Numbered from the stretch's first letter, positions 1-8,488 are shown. The stretch: 64,000 nt of DNA from Acidobacteria bacterium RIFCSPLOWO2_02_FULL_65_29 (GCA_001767435.1 MEKT01000021.1:1-64000), one strand, 5' to 3'. Notes: generated from the letters alone by a model not told the origin. Translations and numbers: made by a program.

Positions 1-1152
1 GCCTTGTATTTCATCACCAAGTTCTTCTAGTGCTTTCGAAAAGCGTGGAGACAGGCCGGAACGGTCGAGCAGATCTGCCCGCAACAGTAATGCGGAAACG
101 TGAAGAACATGATCGCCAGCGGTAGTCGCAAAGGCAAGGGCAAGATCCACTTGCCGGATCGCTTCTTCAATAGCGCCTTCCCGAGAGAGAAGCTCGGCGC
201 GCGTCAATTGAGAATGGCGATTTGCGTAAAGAAGCCAATCAGCCGGAGTTGCTATGGACTCTTCAATCCTGTGTAGGCATGCAGCAGCTTCCTCCTTCCG
301 GTTTTCTCGAAGTCGAATCCGAGCCATGCTCTCCCACGTCCCGTTCGACATTTCGCCATCCTCGGGAAGGGCAGCGTACGCCAATTCGAGGTAATCCGCA
401 GCCTCCTTGAATCGCCCACTTAAGTAGCAGAGGTTGCCGAGATTCCCAAGACACGCCCTCTTGAGACCGGCGCAGCCGCTTTGCTCAACGAGTTCGAGGG
501 CGTGCCCGGCGTGTCTTATTCCTTCCCGAATATCGGACCGCATGATCGCCAGAGCGACCAGGGTTATCTCCGCCCTGGCCTCAATCCACAGATTGGACGA
601 ATCTCCCAGAAGTCTAAGGCCTCGGGTCGTATGTCGACTGGCGTTTTGCACAAGACCTCGCTTGGCCTCCATCTCCCCAAGGAACACGTGAAGAGCCGCC
701 GCCACCTGAGGATCGCCGAGTTGCACGGAAGTGGATCTGGCTTCGGCGAGCAACGGAATCGCAGCATTCGGACCTGAGCGGTCGGCAAGGGCGAGCATCA
801 GACGAAGTTGACTCCAAAAAGTCAGCTTGAGGTCTTTGGCGGCCTTCGCAAGTGATAGAGCCCTTTGAAAGTGAAGAATCCCAGCCTGTGACCTTGAGGT
901 GTCGAATTTGATAATCCCCAGAGTGAGCTCGCAGGCGCTCTTGTGGATGACCGGAAGATTCGGTGCTTTCAGAAGCCGTTCGCAAATTGCCCAGCTCTGA
1001 CCGTACCGCCCAGTTCTTTCCAATAGGTGTGCATGAAGGACGTCCACGCCGGGACGGTCGCTTGCGCGAGGTGCTAGAGCGTTGATTGCTTGTAGCCCCG
1101 CGGCAAATCGGCCGGCCCTGACATGATTCTCCACAGCCTTCAAACGATCCAT
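1..1152 (-). CDS. TPR-repeat protein, C-terminus cut by window edge
   Basis: An open frame runs from an ATG at 1152 to the window edge (384 codons) with no stop. A GGAGG four bases before the ATG fixes the start. The protein begins MDRLKAVENHVRAGRF and is almost wholly helical, with repeated paired helices such as YLSGRFKEAADYLELAYAAL that look like degenerate TPR units. No signal peptide or membrane segment is visible, so it is probably cytoplasmic. Helical TPR regions of this kind are common as scaffolds or as sensor parts of large regulators; the effector domain, if any, would lie outside the window. It is on the same strand as the HD-GYP and IFWGQ protease genes, 329 bases after the former. 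Confident as a gene, weak on function. Confidence 0.75.
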   Translation of the reverse strand, partial: MDRLKAVENHVRAGRFAAGLQAINALAPRASDRPGVDVLHAHLLERTGRYGQSWAICERLLKAPNLPVIHKSACELTLGIIKFDTSRSQAGILHFQRALSLAKAAKDLKLTFWSQLRLMLALADRSGPNAAIPLLAEARSTSVQLGDPQVAAALHVFLGEMEAKRGLVQNASRHTTRGLRLLGDSSNLWIEARAEITLVALAIMRSDIREGIRHAGHALELVEQSGCAGLKRACLGNLGNLCYLSGRFKEAADYLELAYAALPEDGEMSNGTWESMARIRLRENRKEEAAACLHRIEESIATPADWLLYANRHSQLTRAELLSREGAIEEAIRQVDLALAFATTAGDHVLHVSALLLRADLLDRSGLSPRFSKALEELGDEIQG

Positions 1153-1481
1153 AAGTCCTCCGATGACGGCGGAGCTCGACGGACGAATTGTGGCTCGATT
1201 TGATATTGTGACGAAGAGGTGAATTTGATCTTCACAATTCCCTGTGCCACCCGATCAGAAGCTGGCCGGAGAGCCCTGTTAATAGCGTCGGGAGGGGGAC
1301 TGCACGACCCCATCGCGATCGTGACGAGCTTCAGTGGACATGAGAAGAACGATCTTGTTGTTGCGAAGCAGCATGTACCTGGGCCAACTTTGGAAGCCGC
1401 CGAAACGAACCCTCACCATCCTTGACGTGAAGGCACGTTACAGCCGACCACACTTGGCAACTCGGTCAGGCCGTGTCTGCG
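1153..1481. other. Intergenic region between HD-GYP gene and TPR gene
   Basis: This 329-base gap has no convincing gene. It holds the ribosome binding site of the TPR gene (GGAGG at 1157-1161, read on the minus strand) and presumably its promoter, although no clear -35/-10 pair stands out. One minus-strand 46-codon frame (1279-1419) is listed separately with low confidence. Base composition is lower in GC than the rest of the window. Confidence 0.5.
1279..1419 (-). CDS. Possible small ORF or gene remnant, 46 aa
   Basis: A minus-strand ATG at 1419 opens a 46-codon frame ending in TAA at 1279. The peptide contains SWPRYMLLRNNKIVLLMSTE and so has a short hydrophobic stretch. An AAGG lies directly against the ATG, which is too close for a normal ribosome binding site. 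It could be a small protein, a remnant of a longer gene, or chance. I do not recognise it. Confidence 0.15.
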   Translation of the reverse strand: MVRVRFGGFQSWPRYMLLRNNKIVLLMSTEARHDRDGVVQSPSRRY

Positions 1482-3386
1482 TCACTGGAAGCTGAATTCT
1501 ATCGCGGACTTGAACGCTTGAGCAGACTGACGCGCGACTGCTTCTACTATCCGCCTGTGATCCTCAGTGAAACCTTCACTTTGACACGAATAGAGTGTCA
1601 ACACTCCTACAAGCTGTTCCTCGCCCAGAAGCACTGGGCAACTGAGACAACTCCGGAGGCGGGGACTGAAAGCCCTCGCGAGGTCGCCAAGATCTAGCGT
1701 TGGATCAGAATTCAATATCGCTTGTCGATTTGCCGCAACCCAGCCGCTAAGCCGTTGACCCAGTGGAATGCGCAAGGCGCGGGTAAGTCCAGCGAGATCT
1801 CCACTCGCATGTCTTGCTATCAATTCGTCCGTTGCATCATCGTATTGATAGAGGACGACAAACGCGAAGGGAACGAGTCTGCGAAGGTGCTTCGAAATGA
1901 CGTCCCCTGTTTCGATTAGGTTCGGCTGGTGGGCCAAGGCCCTTGCCAGTTCGTACAGCGTAATGATCGCGTCCGTACCGGCAGCGATATCCTCGATCGG
2001 CGGGAGGCTGGTCGTTTCTCGCGTCTGTATCGAGCTTGTAATCTCATCCAGTGCTCCCGTGGGAAGGTCCACGCCTACCTCTGGCGCAATAATCGTATGA
2101 ACTCGAGCAAATGTATCAACAACGAGGGGATCGTACATTTTCCCTCGCCGCTCAAATAGAATTCGTAAAGCTTCATCGTCCGCAAGTCGCGGCCTGTATG
2201 GGCGGTCTGACGTCAAGGCATCGAAGCAGTCGACCACGGACAGGATTCTGGCACCGATCGGAATATCGGTTCCCTTGATTCCCGTAGGATATCCAGTTCC
2301 GTCCCAGTTTTCATGGTGGTGTCTGACGATTGGCACCACGGGGTAGGGGAAATCGATCGCAGACAGGATGTCAGCTCCGACGCTCGCGTGAAGTTTCATT
2401 TTTTCGAACTCGAGACCGGTTAACTTGCCAGGCTTGTTCAGGATGTATTCTGGAACTGCCAACTTGCCCATGTCGTGTAAGAGCGCCGCGGCCTCGATTG
2501 CTTTGATCAACTTGTCGTCGGTTACGCCGATGTGCCGAGCCAATCCAACGGCGTATCCTTGAACGCGCCGAATGTGGCCGTGAGTGATCTGGTCCTTGGC
2601 GTCGATGGCCATTGCCAAAGTTTCGATCGTCGAGAGATATAGGCGGTTCAACTCGCTCAGGTGTTTGTTGCTGTCCTCTACTCGACCCATGGCAGTTCGA
2701 AATGTCAGATAGGACACGACCAAAAGAGGCACAATGATTAGCAAAGCGCTCGGAGCAAGCTCTCGCATGTAGGTCACTATCAGCGCGGCCACGGAGGCGC
2801 CACTGAAATAGTTGACCGACAGCCATGTGAAGCGCGTCCACCAAATGACCATCGCTGACTGTTGGGTTTCAAGCCCGACAGCGATCGCAACCAGCCAACT
2901 GTTCAATAGAAAGTAGAGACCTGTGAACGCAGTCAGCGGAAGGATCAGATCGGCAAGGGGAGTCGAATGCAGGGAATAGGGCTCAATCCCTGGAAACAGG
3001 AAGAAGACTGTTGCCGCGATCCAAAGTGCTATAGCTGGTGCCGCAAGATTGAAGACGAGTCGATGGAACGGCCGCCCGATTGGACTCATCCAAAAGATGA
3101 CGATCAGGGCCTCTAACAGCACCATGATCGTTCCGGCGGGCGTTCCGAAGAGGAGTACCGCTACAAAAACGAAAGTCTCAGATATTGAAATCCGAGCATT
3201 AATTGACGCGTCTTTGACGCTGAACGATCCAGTCAGCAGCGTCAATGCTGCGATCACGCCCCATTGGGCGCCGGGAGGATCAAGGACGAGCCTATACGTC
3301 GAATGTACAACTGCTGCCGTACCGGCCAGCACGACGGCAGACACGTAGGCTCTTGCAGGTCGCCGGAGTTGGGCGAATCTGACCAT
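1482..3386 (-). CDS. Membrane-anchored HD-GYP domain protein with C-terminal GAF
   Basis: 634 aa. Residues about 12-230 form roughly eight hydrophobic segments, resembling membrane-embedded sensor (MASE-type) domains. Residues about 245-435 are an HD-GYP domain: the metal-binding HD pair is at 304-305 (ALLHDMGKLAVPEY) and the GYP signature is at about 356-367 (HHHENWDGTGYP). Residues about 470-630 look like a GAF domain. HD-GYP enzymes usually hydrolyse cyclic di-GMP, and the metal ligands appear intact, so activity is plausible. Having a GAF after the catalytic domain, rather than before it, is less common. The ATG at 3386 has no clear ribosome binding site; a nine-codon ORF with a strong site lies just upstream in the same frame. 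The gene follows the IFWGQ protease gene by 96 bases on the same strand and is probably co-transcribed with it. Confidence 0.9.
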   Translation of the reverse strand: MVRFAQLRRPARAYVSAVVLAGTAAVVHSTYRLVLDPPGAQWGVIAALTLLTGSFSVKDASINARISISETFVFVAVLLFGTPAGTIMVLLEALIVIFWMSPIGRPFHRLVFNLAAPAIALWIAATVFFLFPGIEPYSLHSTPLADLILPLTAFTGLYFLLNSWLVAIAVGLETQQSAMVIWWTRFTWLSVNYFSGASVAALIVTYMRELAPSALLIIVPLLVVSYLTFRTAMGRVEDSNKHLSELNRLYLSTIETLAMAIDAKDQITHGHIRRVQGYAVGLARHIGVTDDKLIKAIEAAALLHDMGKLAVPEYILNKPGKLTGLEFEKMKLHASVGADILSAIDFPYPVVPIVRHHHENWDGTGYPTGIKGTDIPIGARILSVVDCFDALTSDRPYRPRLADDEALRILFERRGKMYDPLVVDTFARVHTIIAPEVGVDLPTGALDEITSSIQTRETTSLPPIEDIAAGTDAIITLYELARALAHQPNLIETGDVISKHLRRLVPFAFVVLYQYDDATDELIARHASGDLAGLTRALRIPLGQRLSGWVAANRQAILNSDPTLDLGDLARAFSPRLRSCLSCPVLLGEEQLVGVLTLYSCQSEGFTEDHRRIVEAVARQSAQAFKSAIEFSFQ

Positions 3387-3422
3387 TTCGAGGGGCTGGA
3401 CCAGCGCCTACTCGTTATCGGC

Positions 3423-3452
3423 TTAGTCTTCCCAGATGATTAGGCGGCTCAT
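3423..3452 (-). CDS. Nine-codon ORF with strong ribosome binding site before the HD-GYP gene
   Basis: On the minus strand an AAGGAG (complement of 3460-3465) sits seven bases before an ATG at 3452, which opens MSRLIIWED and stops with TAA at 3423. It is in the same frame as the HD-GYP gene, whose ATG is 66 bases further on, but two in-frame stops separate them. The HD-GYP ATG has no such site. This could be a leader peptide, a coupled translation entry point, or the old start of the HD-GYP gene now closed by stops. Confidence 0.35.
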   Translation of the reverse strand: MSRLIIWED

Positions 3453-3482
3453 CACGGTTCTCCTTCAAAGAATCTGTCGGAT

Positions 3483-5231
3483 CTAGAAATGCTCGTCGCT
3501 AGCCATCTGACCCCAGAAGATCGAGTCAGATTGCCCCCAGAAGATGGAATCAGCGTCCATCTGTCCCCAGAAGATCGAGTCGGACTGTCCCCAGAAAATC
3601 GACGCAGCTTGGCCCCAGAAAATCGAATCGGATTGCCCCCAGAAGATGGAATCTGACTGTCCCCAGAAGATCGAATCGGTTTGGCCCCAGAAGATTGAAT
3701 CAGCCTGAATGCCGAAATTCGTGTGCCTTATTCCGGAGCGCTTAGCGGATGTTTTTCCCGGCAGCGTTACGCGCAGCTGAACGGTTGCGCTGTCAGAAGG
3801 ACTCTGGAGGCTCTGGGAAGTAACCCGGCCCGTGTAGGCGAATCCCAGCGCCTCTGCAATCTCCCCGGCGATTACCGTGTCTCCAACCGCCGAGCTAGCG
3901 CCGTTTGCGACCAAGTCCACCGCCGCCAGCGCATTCAAACTCCCCGCGCCACTCACCACCAACCCCTCGCCCGGCATGAACGAGCTCGTCATTTGCAGCA
4001 CGGCCTTCGCGTCGCGCGGCGTCAACCGCTCCCGCTCCTCCAAGAGCAGCGCCACGGTCCCGCTCACCACCCCCGCCGCCATGCTCGTGCCCGACAGCTG
4101 CAGATACCCATCCGAACCCGTTCCCGCCACGTGCCGCGCCGGATACGTCCTCGACAAATACGACCCCGCCGCCTCCGCCGACACCACGCGCGTTCCGGGC
4201 GCCACCAGGTCCGGCTTCAGCACCAGGTCGTACCGCGTCGGCCCCTTCGAGCTGAACTTCGCCACCGTGTCGTCTGACCGCACCGCCGTCTCGTGCGTGT
4301 CGAGCGCCCCCACCGTGATCACGTGCGGATCGTTGCCCGGCGTCGCCACGCTCCCGTACACCTGCCGGCCCTCCGCGTCGATGCCGTAGTTGCCGGCCGC
4401 CACGATCACCAGCATGCCCGCCGCCACCGCGCGCTCCACGGCCTCGCACATCGGGTCGTCGCGATACGGCTGCGTCACCGGCGCGCCGAGCGACAGATTG
4501 ATCACCTTGATGTCGAACTGGCGGCGGTTCTCGATCGCCCAGTCGATGGCTTCGATCACGTCGCTGGCCATGCCCGCTCCGTCTTCATTGAGCACGCGCA
4601 GGTTGATGATGCGCGCGCCCGAGGCGATGCCCCGGTAGTCGCTCGTATCGGCCGTTCGGCCCGCTCGACCCGCGATGATCCCCGCGACGTGTGTGCCGTG
4701 GCCGTACCGATCCGATCCGTCGCCGCCGATGAAATCCCTGATGAACACAACTTTGCCGCTGAGCGCCGCGTGATTCGCGTCGACACCCGAATCGATCACC
4801 GCCACGCCAACGCCCGCGCCCGACAACGACGGAACGCCCTCGCCGCCGGCCCAGACCTGATCGGCGCCGATGGTCTGTGCGGTCACGTCGCCAATCGAGC
4901 GAATCGGCACGTCCGCCGATAGATGTTCCAGCGTCTCGTCCTGCTGCAGGGCGTCGAGTTGACCGGCGGTGACGCGCAGAACGGCGCCGCTCCGCAGGTA
5001 CCGCTTGACGCGCACGTTGTACCGCCGCGCGAGCGCGTCCACCTCGGCACGAGTGCCGTGGACGATGACGTCGATCGAGGCCGACCCGGCCGCCAGATGA
5101 TCGGCCAGATCCGCGCTGAGCCGCGCGCGATGGGCCTGGGCGTCGGCCGGCCCCGCCACAAGTATCGAAACGAATGTGAGCGTTGTCGCCACCGTCACGA
5201 CTCGCCGAAGCCTTGCTGGAATTCGTGCCAT
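3483..5231 (-). CDS. Secreted S8 (subtilisin-like) protease with C-terminal IFWGQ repeats
   Basis: 582 aa. Residues 1-32 are a signal peptide (cleavage near ADAQA). Residues about 35-120 resemble an I9-type propeptide that folds and inhibits the protease. The S8 catalytic domain (about 135-440) has all catalytic residues: Asp147 (AVIDSGVD), His178 (HGTHVAG), oxyanion Asn281 (AAGN) and Ser382 (GTSMAAG). After a linker, residues 510-575 carry eight copies of a unit close to SDSIFWGQ, then a short acidic tail MASDEHF. The repeat tail is not part of the usual S8 fold and I know no assigned role for it. The gene lies between a small HTH gene (31 bases upstream) and the HD-GYP gene, all on the minus strand. 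The enzyme is probably periplasmic or extracellular; the Trp-rich tail could bind a partner or surface, or be a processed product. Confidence 0.93.
   Translation of the reverse strand: MARIPARLRRVVTVATTLTFVSILVAGPADAQAHRARLSADLADHLAAGSASIDVIVHGTRAEVDALARRYNVRVKRYLRSGAVLRVTAGQLDALQQDETLEHLSADVPIRSIGDVTAQTIGADQVWAGGEGVPSLSGAGVGVAVIDSGVDANHAALSGKVVFIRDFIGGDGSDRYGHGTHVAGIIAGRAGRTADTSDYRGIASGARIINLRVLNEDGAGMASDVIEAIDWAIENRRQFDIKVINLSLGAPVTQPYRDDPMCEAVERAVAAGMLVIVAAGNYGIDAEGRQVYGSVATPGNDPHVITVGALDTHETAVRSDDTVAKFSSKGPTRYDLVLKPDLVAPGTRVVSAEAAGSYLSRTYPARHVAGTGSDGYLQLSGTSMAAGVVSGTVALLLEERERLTPRDAKAVLQMTSSFMPGEGLVVSGAGSLNALAAVDLVANGASSAVGDTVIAGEIAEALGFAYTGRVTSQSLQSPSDSATVQLRVTLPGKTSAKRSGIRHTNFGIQADSIFWGQTDSIFWGQSDSIFWGQSDSIFWGQAASIFWGQSDSIFWGQMDADSIFWGQSDSIFWGQMASDEHF
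3507..3704 (-). repeat. Tandem 24-nt coding repeats giving eight IFWGQ units
   Basis: The minus strand encodes eight copies of IFWGQ, mostly every eight residues (24 nt). One copy has AAS in place of SDS before IFWGQ, and one is preceded by two extra residues (MDADSIFWGQ). The DNA units are similar but not identical, with varied third positions, suggesting selection on the peptide as well as copy-number slippage. Confidence 0.9.
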
Positions 5232-5262
5232 TACGTGCCCCCGAAAAAGGTCGATGCAGAAA

Positions 5263-5481
5263 TTAATTCCCCGCGTCGTGCTCGAGCGGAGCGGTCAGCG
5301 AGTCGACCAGCACGCGCTGGGATCCGCCACGCGTCCGAATCGTCTGCAGCCGGCCATCGCGGATCCGGTTGTAGATGGTCCGCCGCGACACGCCCAGCAG
5401 CGCCGCGGCGTGGTCCAGCGAAACGCTCCGGCCGATACGAGATTCGACGCTGCCTTCGGGCGCCTGCGCGCTCAACGTCAT
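5263..5481 (-). CDS. Small helix-turn-helix (excisionase/MerR-like) DNA-binding protein
   Basis: 72 aa from the ATG at 5481, which has a GGAGGG six bases upstream; a TTG two codons earlier is less likely. Residues about 20-65 fit the HTH_17/excisionase family: SVSLDHAAALLGVSRRTIYN followed by a basic wing with RDGRLQTIRTRGGSQRV. Such domains bind DNA. The gene ends 31 bases before the IFWGQ protease gene on the same strand, so it is likely the first gene of that operon and may regulate it. It has no integrase or phage neighbour, arguing against a true excisionase. Confidence 0.8.
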   Translation of the reverse strand: MTLSAQAPEGSVESRIGRSVSLDHAAALLGVSRRTIYNRIRDGRLQTIRTRGGSQRVLVDSLTAPLEHDAGN

Positions 5482-5760
5482 GAGCAACCCTCCGATTCGC
5501 TCAGGTACTACCGCACGGGGGGTGCCAGCTGCAGGAGCTCATCCGTTGTTAGGGTCTCTAACTGGTTGAATTACAGCCACTTGGGGAGGTACTATGGACA
5601 GCCAGTGGCGACGGGCTCCTCGGCGGCAGCTCGGTCAGAAACTTAGCCGGACGGGGCGACAAGCTCGTGATCGGACGGCGGTTTGCACGAAACAATCAAC
5701 GCGGTGCCGTCTTTTCCGTGCAATCTTGATCGGGCAGCTTTCTGGCCGCTGGGTCGGCTT
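5482..5760. promoter_or_regulatory. Divergent upstream region between HTH gene and ABC transporter genes
   Basis: About 280 bases separate the HTH start (minus) from the preferred binding-protein start (plus). Promoters for both operons must lie here, but no clear consensus pair is visible. The HTH ribosome binding site (GGAGGG on the minus strand) is at the left end. The frame of the binding protein remains open to a TTG at 5683, so part of the region may be coding. Confidence 0.4.
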
Positions 5761-7506
5761 TTGACCAGACACACTCGCCTCCTCGAGGCCTTCGCTTTCC
5801 TCGCCCTTGCCACGGCCCTGGCCTCGGGCTGTGAGTCTTCGCCATCTCCGACTGGGGCGATCGGGGCAATTTCGAGCGCTGCCCCGGTTCGTGGCGGCCA
5901 ATTGGTCGCATCGGTTCGCACCGAGCCGCAGTCCTTCAACTGGTACACCCAACACGACGGCACGACCGACGTTCTGACGTTTCTCACGCAGGCACGGCTC
6001 GTTCGCGTCAATCGCGTCACGCAGGAGATCGAGCCGTGGCTCGCCGAACGCTGGACCCGCGCCGACGACGGCCGGAGCTATACCGTGAAGCTTCGCGCGA
6101 ACGTGACCTTCGCCGATGGTCACCCCTTCTCGGCCGACGACGTGCTGTTTTCGTTCGCGGCGGCGTACGACCCGAAAGGCGGCGGCCCGACGATTGGAGG
6201 AGACGTGATGGCTGGCGGCCAGCCGCTGCGCGTCTCGGCGCCCGACCCGCTCACCGTCGTCATCACGTTCCCCGTGCCGTTTGCGCCCGGTCTCAGATTG
6301 CTGGACAACCTGCCGATTTTGCCGAAACACAAGCTCGAGGCGGCGCTCCAGGCCGGCACGTTCGCCGACGCGTGGAGCCTGTCGACGCCGGTGTCCGAGA
6401 TCACGGGGCTCGGCCCCTTCGTGTTGACCGACTTCCGCCCGGGACAGCGGCTGGTCTTTTCGAGAAACGACCGCTACTTCCGCAAAGATTCGAGCGGGGT
6501 CCCGCTGCCGTACCTCGATCGCGTCGTCGTCGACATCGTGCCCGACCAGAACGGCCAGGTCCTGCGGCTCGAAACGGGCCAGGCCGACATGATGACGTCC
6601 GAGGCGAGGCCCGAAGACTACGCCGCGCTCAAGCGCGCGGCGGACCGAGGTCGTGTGCAGCTGGTCGACCTGGGCGGCGCGCTCGACGCCGACAGTTTCT
6701 GGATCAATCTGAAACCGGGCGCGTTCGGCGCCGATCCGCGCGCGACGTGGCTGCAGCGCGACGAGCTTCGGCAGGCGATCTCGTTCGGGGTCGATCGGAA
6801 GGCGTTTGCCGATACGGTGTTTCTCGGGGCGGGCGTACCGGTGTATGGTCCCGTCACGCCGGCCAACCGGAAGTGGTTTTCATCAGCCGTGCCGCAGACG
6901 CCCTACGACCCGGCGCGTGCCGAGGCGCTCCTGGCCGGGATTGGCCTGACCGACGGAAACGGCGACGGCATGCTGGAAGACGCGCGCGGCGTCGCCGCAC
7001 GGTTCTCGCTGACGACCCAGAAGGGGCAGACGGCGCTCGAGCGCGGCGCGCAGGTGCTTCGCGACGAGCTGAAGAAGATCGGGCTGGCTGTGGATATCGT
7101 GGCCCTCGAAGGGAACGCCGCGGTCGCGCGCTTCGTGTCGGGGCAGGGCTACGAGGCCGCGTACTTCCACATCGGGATGACCGACGTCGATCCGGCGCTG
7201 CAAACAGAATACTGGTTGAGCGCGGGAGGCTTCCATGTCTGGAACCTCGGCCAGAAAACGCCGGCCACCGCGTGGGAGCGGCAGATTGACGAGTTGATGG
7301 CCCGGCAAACGGCCGCGCTCGACGAAGGGGAGCGCAAGCGGACGTTCGACGAGGTCCAGAAGATCTTCGCCGAGCATCTGCCCGTCGTGCATTTCGCGGC
7401 GCCGAGAATCTTCATGGCGGCGTCCTCGCGCGTGATGGGGCTGACGCCGGCCGTCCAGCGGCCGCAATTCCTGTGGTCACCCGACTCGTTATGGGTGAGG
7501 CCTTGA
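5761..7506 (+). CDS. ABC transporter substrate-binding lipoprotein, peptide/opine type (SBP_bac_5)
   Basis: About 581 aa. The frame is open from a TTG at 5683, but starting at the TTG at 5761 gives a compact lipoprotein signal ending in the lipobox LASGC, with the Cys near residue 24. The body matches family 5 solute-binding proteins of the OppA/DppA type: RGGQLVASVRTEPQSFNW near the N-terminus, then YTVKLRANVTFADGHPFSADD, and a late DQARQAISFGVDRKAF-like helix (here LRQAISFGVDRKAFADTV). It would sit on the periplasmic side and deliver oligopeptides or similar ligands to the two permeases that follow. No ATPase gene is nearby. The substrate cannot be told from sequence. Confidence 0.9.
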   Translation: MTRHTRLLEAFAFLALATALASGCESSPSPTGAIGAISSAAPVRGGQLVASVRTEPQSFNWYTQHDGTTDVLTFLTQARLVRVNRVTQEIEPWLAERWTRADDGRSYTVKLRANVTFADGHPFSADDVLFSFAAAYDPKGGGPTIGGDVMAGGQPLRVSAPDPLTVVITFPVPFAPGLRLLDNLPILPKHKLEAALQAGTFADAWSLSTPVSEITGLGPFVLTDFRPGQRLVFSRNDRYFRKDSSGVPLPYLDRVVVDIVPDQNGQVLRLETGQADMMTSEARPEDYAALKRAADRGRVQLVDLGGALDADSFWINLKPGAFGADPRATWLQRDELRQAISFGVDRKAFADTVFLGAGVPVYGPVTPANRKWFSSAVPQTPYDPARAEALLAGIGLTDGNGDGMLEDARGVAARFSLTTQKGQTALERGAQVLRDELKKIGLAVDIVALEGNAAVARFVSGQGYEAAYFHIGMTDVDPALQTEYWLSAGGFHVWNLGQKTPATAWERQIDELMARQTAALDEGERKRTFDEVQKIFAEHLPVVHFAAPRIFMAASSRVMGLTPAVQRPQFLWSPDSLWVRP

Positions 7507-7513
7507 ACGGCTG

Positions 7514-8488
7514 ATGTTGTTCTTTCTTCTACGGCGGCTCGTCTTCGCGGGTTTTCTGGTGTTCGCCGTGTCGTCAGCGTCGCTGCTGCTCGCGGAGCTG
7601 GCCCCCGGCGACTACGTGACTGGCACGCTGGGCTTCAGCGCCACGCCCGAGGAGATGGCCGCGCTTCGCGCGCGCTACGGTCTCGATCGCCCGCTCGCCG
7701 AGCAGTACGTCGATTGGCTCGCGCGGGCCGCGCGGTTCGACTTCGGCCGCTCGCTCGCCAACGGGCGGCCCGTGGCCGACCTCATTTCCGAAGCCGCCGC
7801 CAACACGGCGCTGCTGGCCACGACGGCGCTCGTGCTGGCGACCTTCATCGGACTGCCGCTGGGCGTCTTCTCGGGCGCGCGTGCGGGCGGCGTCTTGCCC
7901 GGCATGGTGCGCGCCGCGTCGGTCTTCCTGCTGTCCATGCCGCCCCTCCTGACCTCGCTCTTCCTCGTATTCCTGGCCGCACGTACAGGATGGTTTCCGA
8001 TCGGCGGCATGAGCTCGATCGGTCCCGGTGGCCCCGGGGGTAATATGGAGAGCTTCGAGTACGTCGCAATCGATCTTCTACGCCACATGGTGGTGCCCGT
8101 CCTCGCCCTTGCGCTGCCGCTCTCGGCGATGTTCGAGCGGCTGCAGGCGCAGGCCACCGCCGAAGTGATCGCCCAGCCCTACGTGCTGGCGACGCTCGCG
8201 CGCGGCGTTCCGCGATCGAGAGTGGTCTGGCGCGACGCGCTCAAAGCCGCGCTCAGGCCGGTCGCGTCGATTTACGGTCTCGTCGTCGGCACGCTGCTCA
8301 GCGGATCGTTTGCGGTCGAGGTCATTACGACGTGGCCGGGTCTGGGCAGCCTGATGTTGAACGCGTTGCGCGCGCGGGATGTGTATCTGGTGGCCGGCTG
8401 CGCCGCGGCCGGATCGATCTTCCTGGCGGCGGGCACGCTCGTGTCCGACGCCGCGCTGGCGCTGGTCGACCCGAGGGCGCGAGAGTGA
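7514..8488 (+). CDS. ABC transporter permease, DppB/OppB type
   Basis: 324 aa, starting seven bases after the binding-protein stop. It has an N-terminal membrane segment (FLLRRLVFAGFLVFAVSSAS), the TM_PBP1 N-terminal region with RYGLDRPLAEQYVDWL, and five further hydrophobic segments. The cytoplasmic EAA-like loop that contacts the ATPase is ATLARGVPRSRVVWRDALKA. It forms the inner-membrane channel together with the next gene. Its last codons overlap the next start (GTGA). Confidence 0.92.
   Translation: MLFFLLRRLVFAGFLVFAVSSASLLLAELAPGDYVTGTLGFSATPEEMAALRARYGLDRPLAEQYVDWLARAARFDFGRSLANGRPVADLISEAAANTALLATTALVLATFIGLPLGVFSGARAGGVLPGMVRAASVFLLSMPPLLTSLFLVFLAARTGWFPIGGMSSIGPGGPGGNMESFEYVAIDLLRHMVVPVLALALPLSAMFERLQAQATAEVIAQPYVLATLARGVPRSRVVWRDALKAALRPVASIYGLVVGTLLSGSFAVEVITTWPGLGSLMLNALRARDVYLVAGCAAAGSIFLAAGTLVSDAALALVDPRARE

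Noticed and set aside
3507-3704. CRISPR-like array from regular 24-bp repeats
   Set aside because: The repeats are contiguous without spacers and encode a conserved peptide in one frame of a protease gene.
8332-8484. N-terminal extension of the second permease
   Set aside because: It lies inside the first permease gene; the GTGA overlap at 8485 and the family length support the shorter form.
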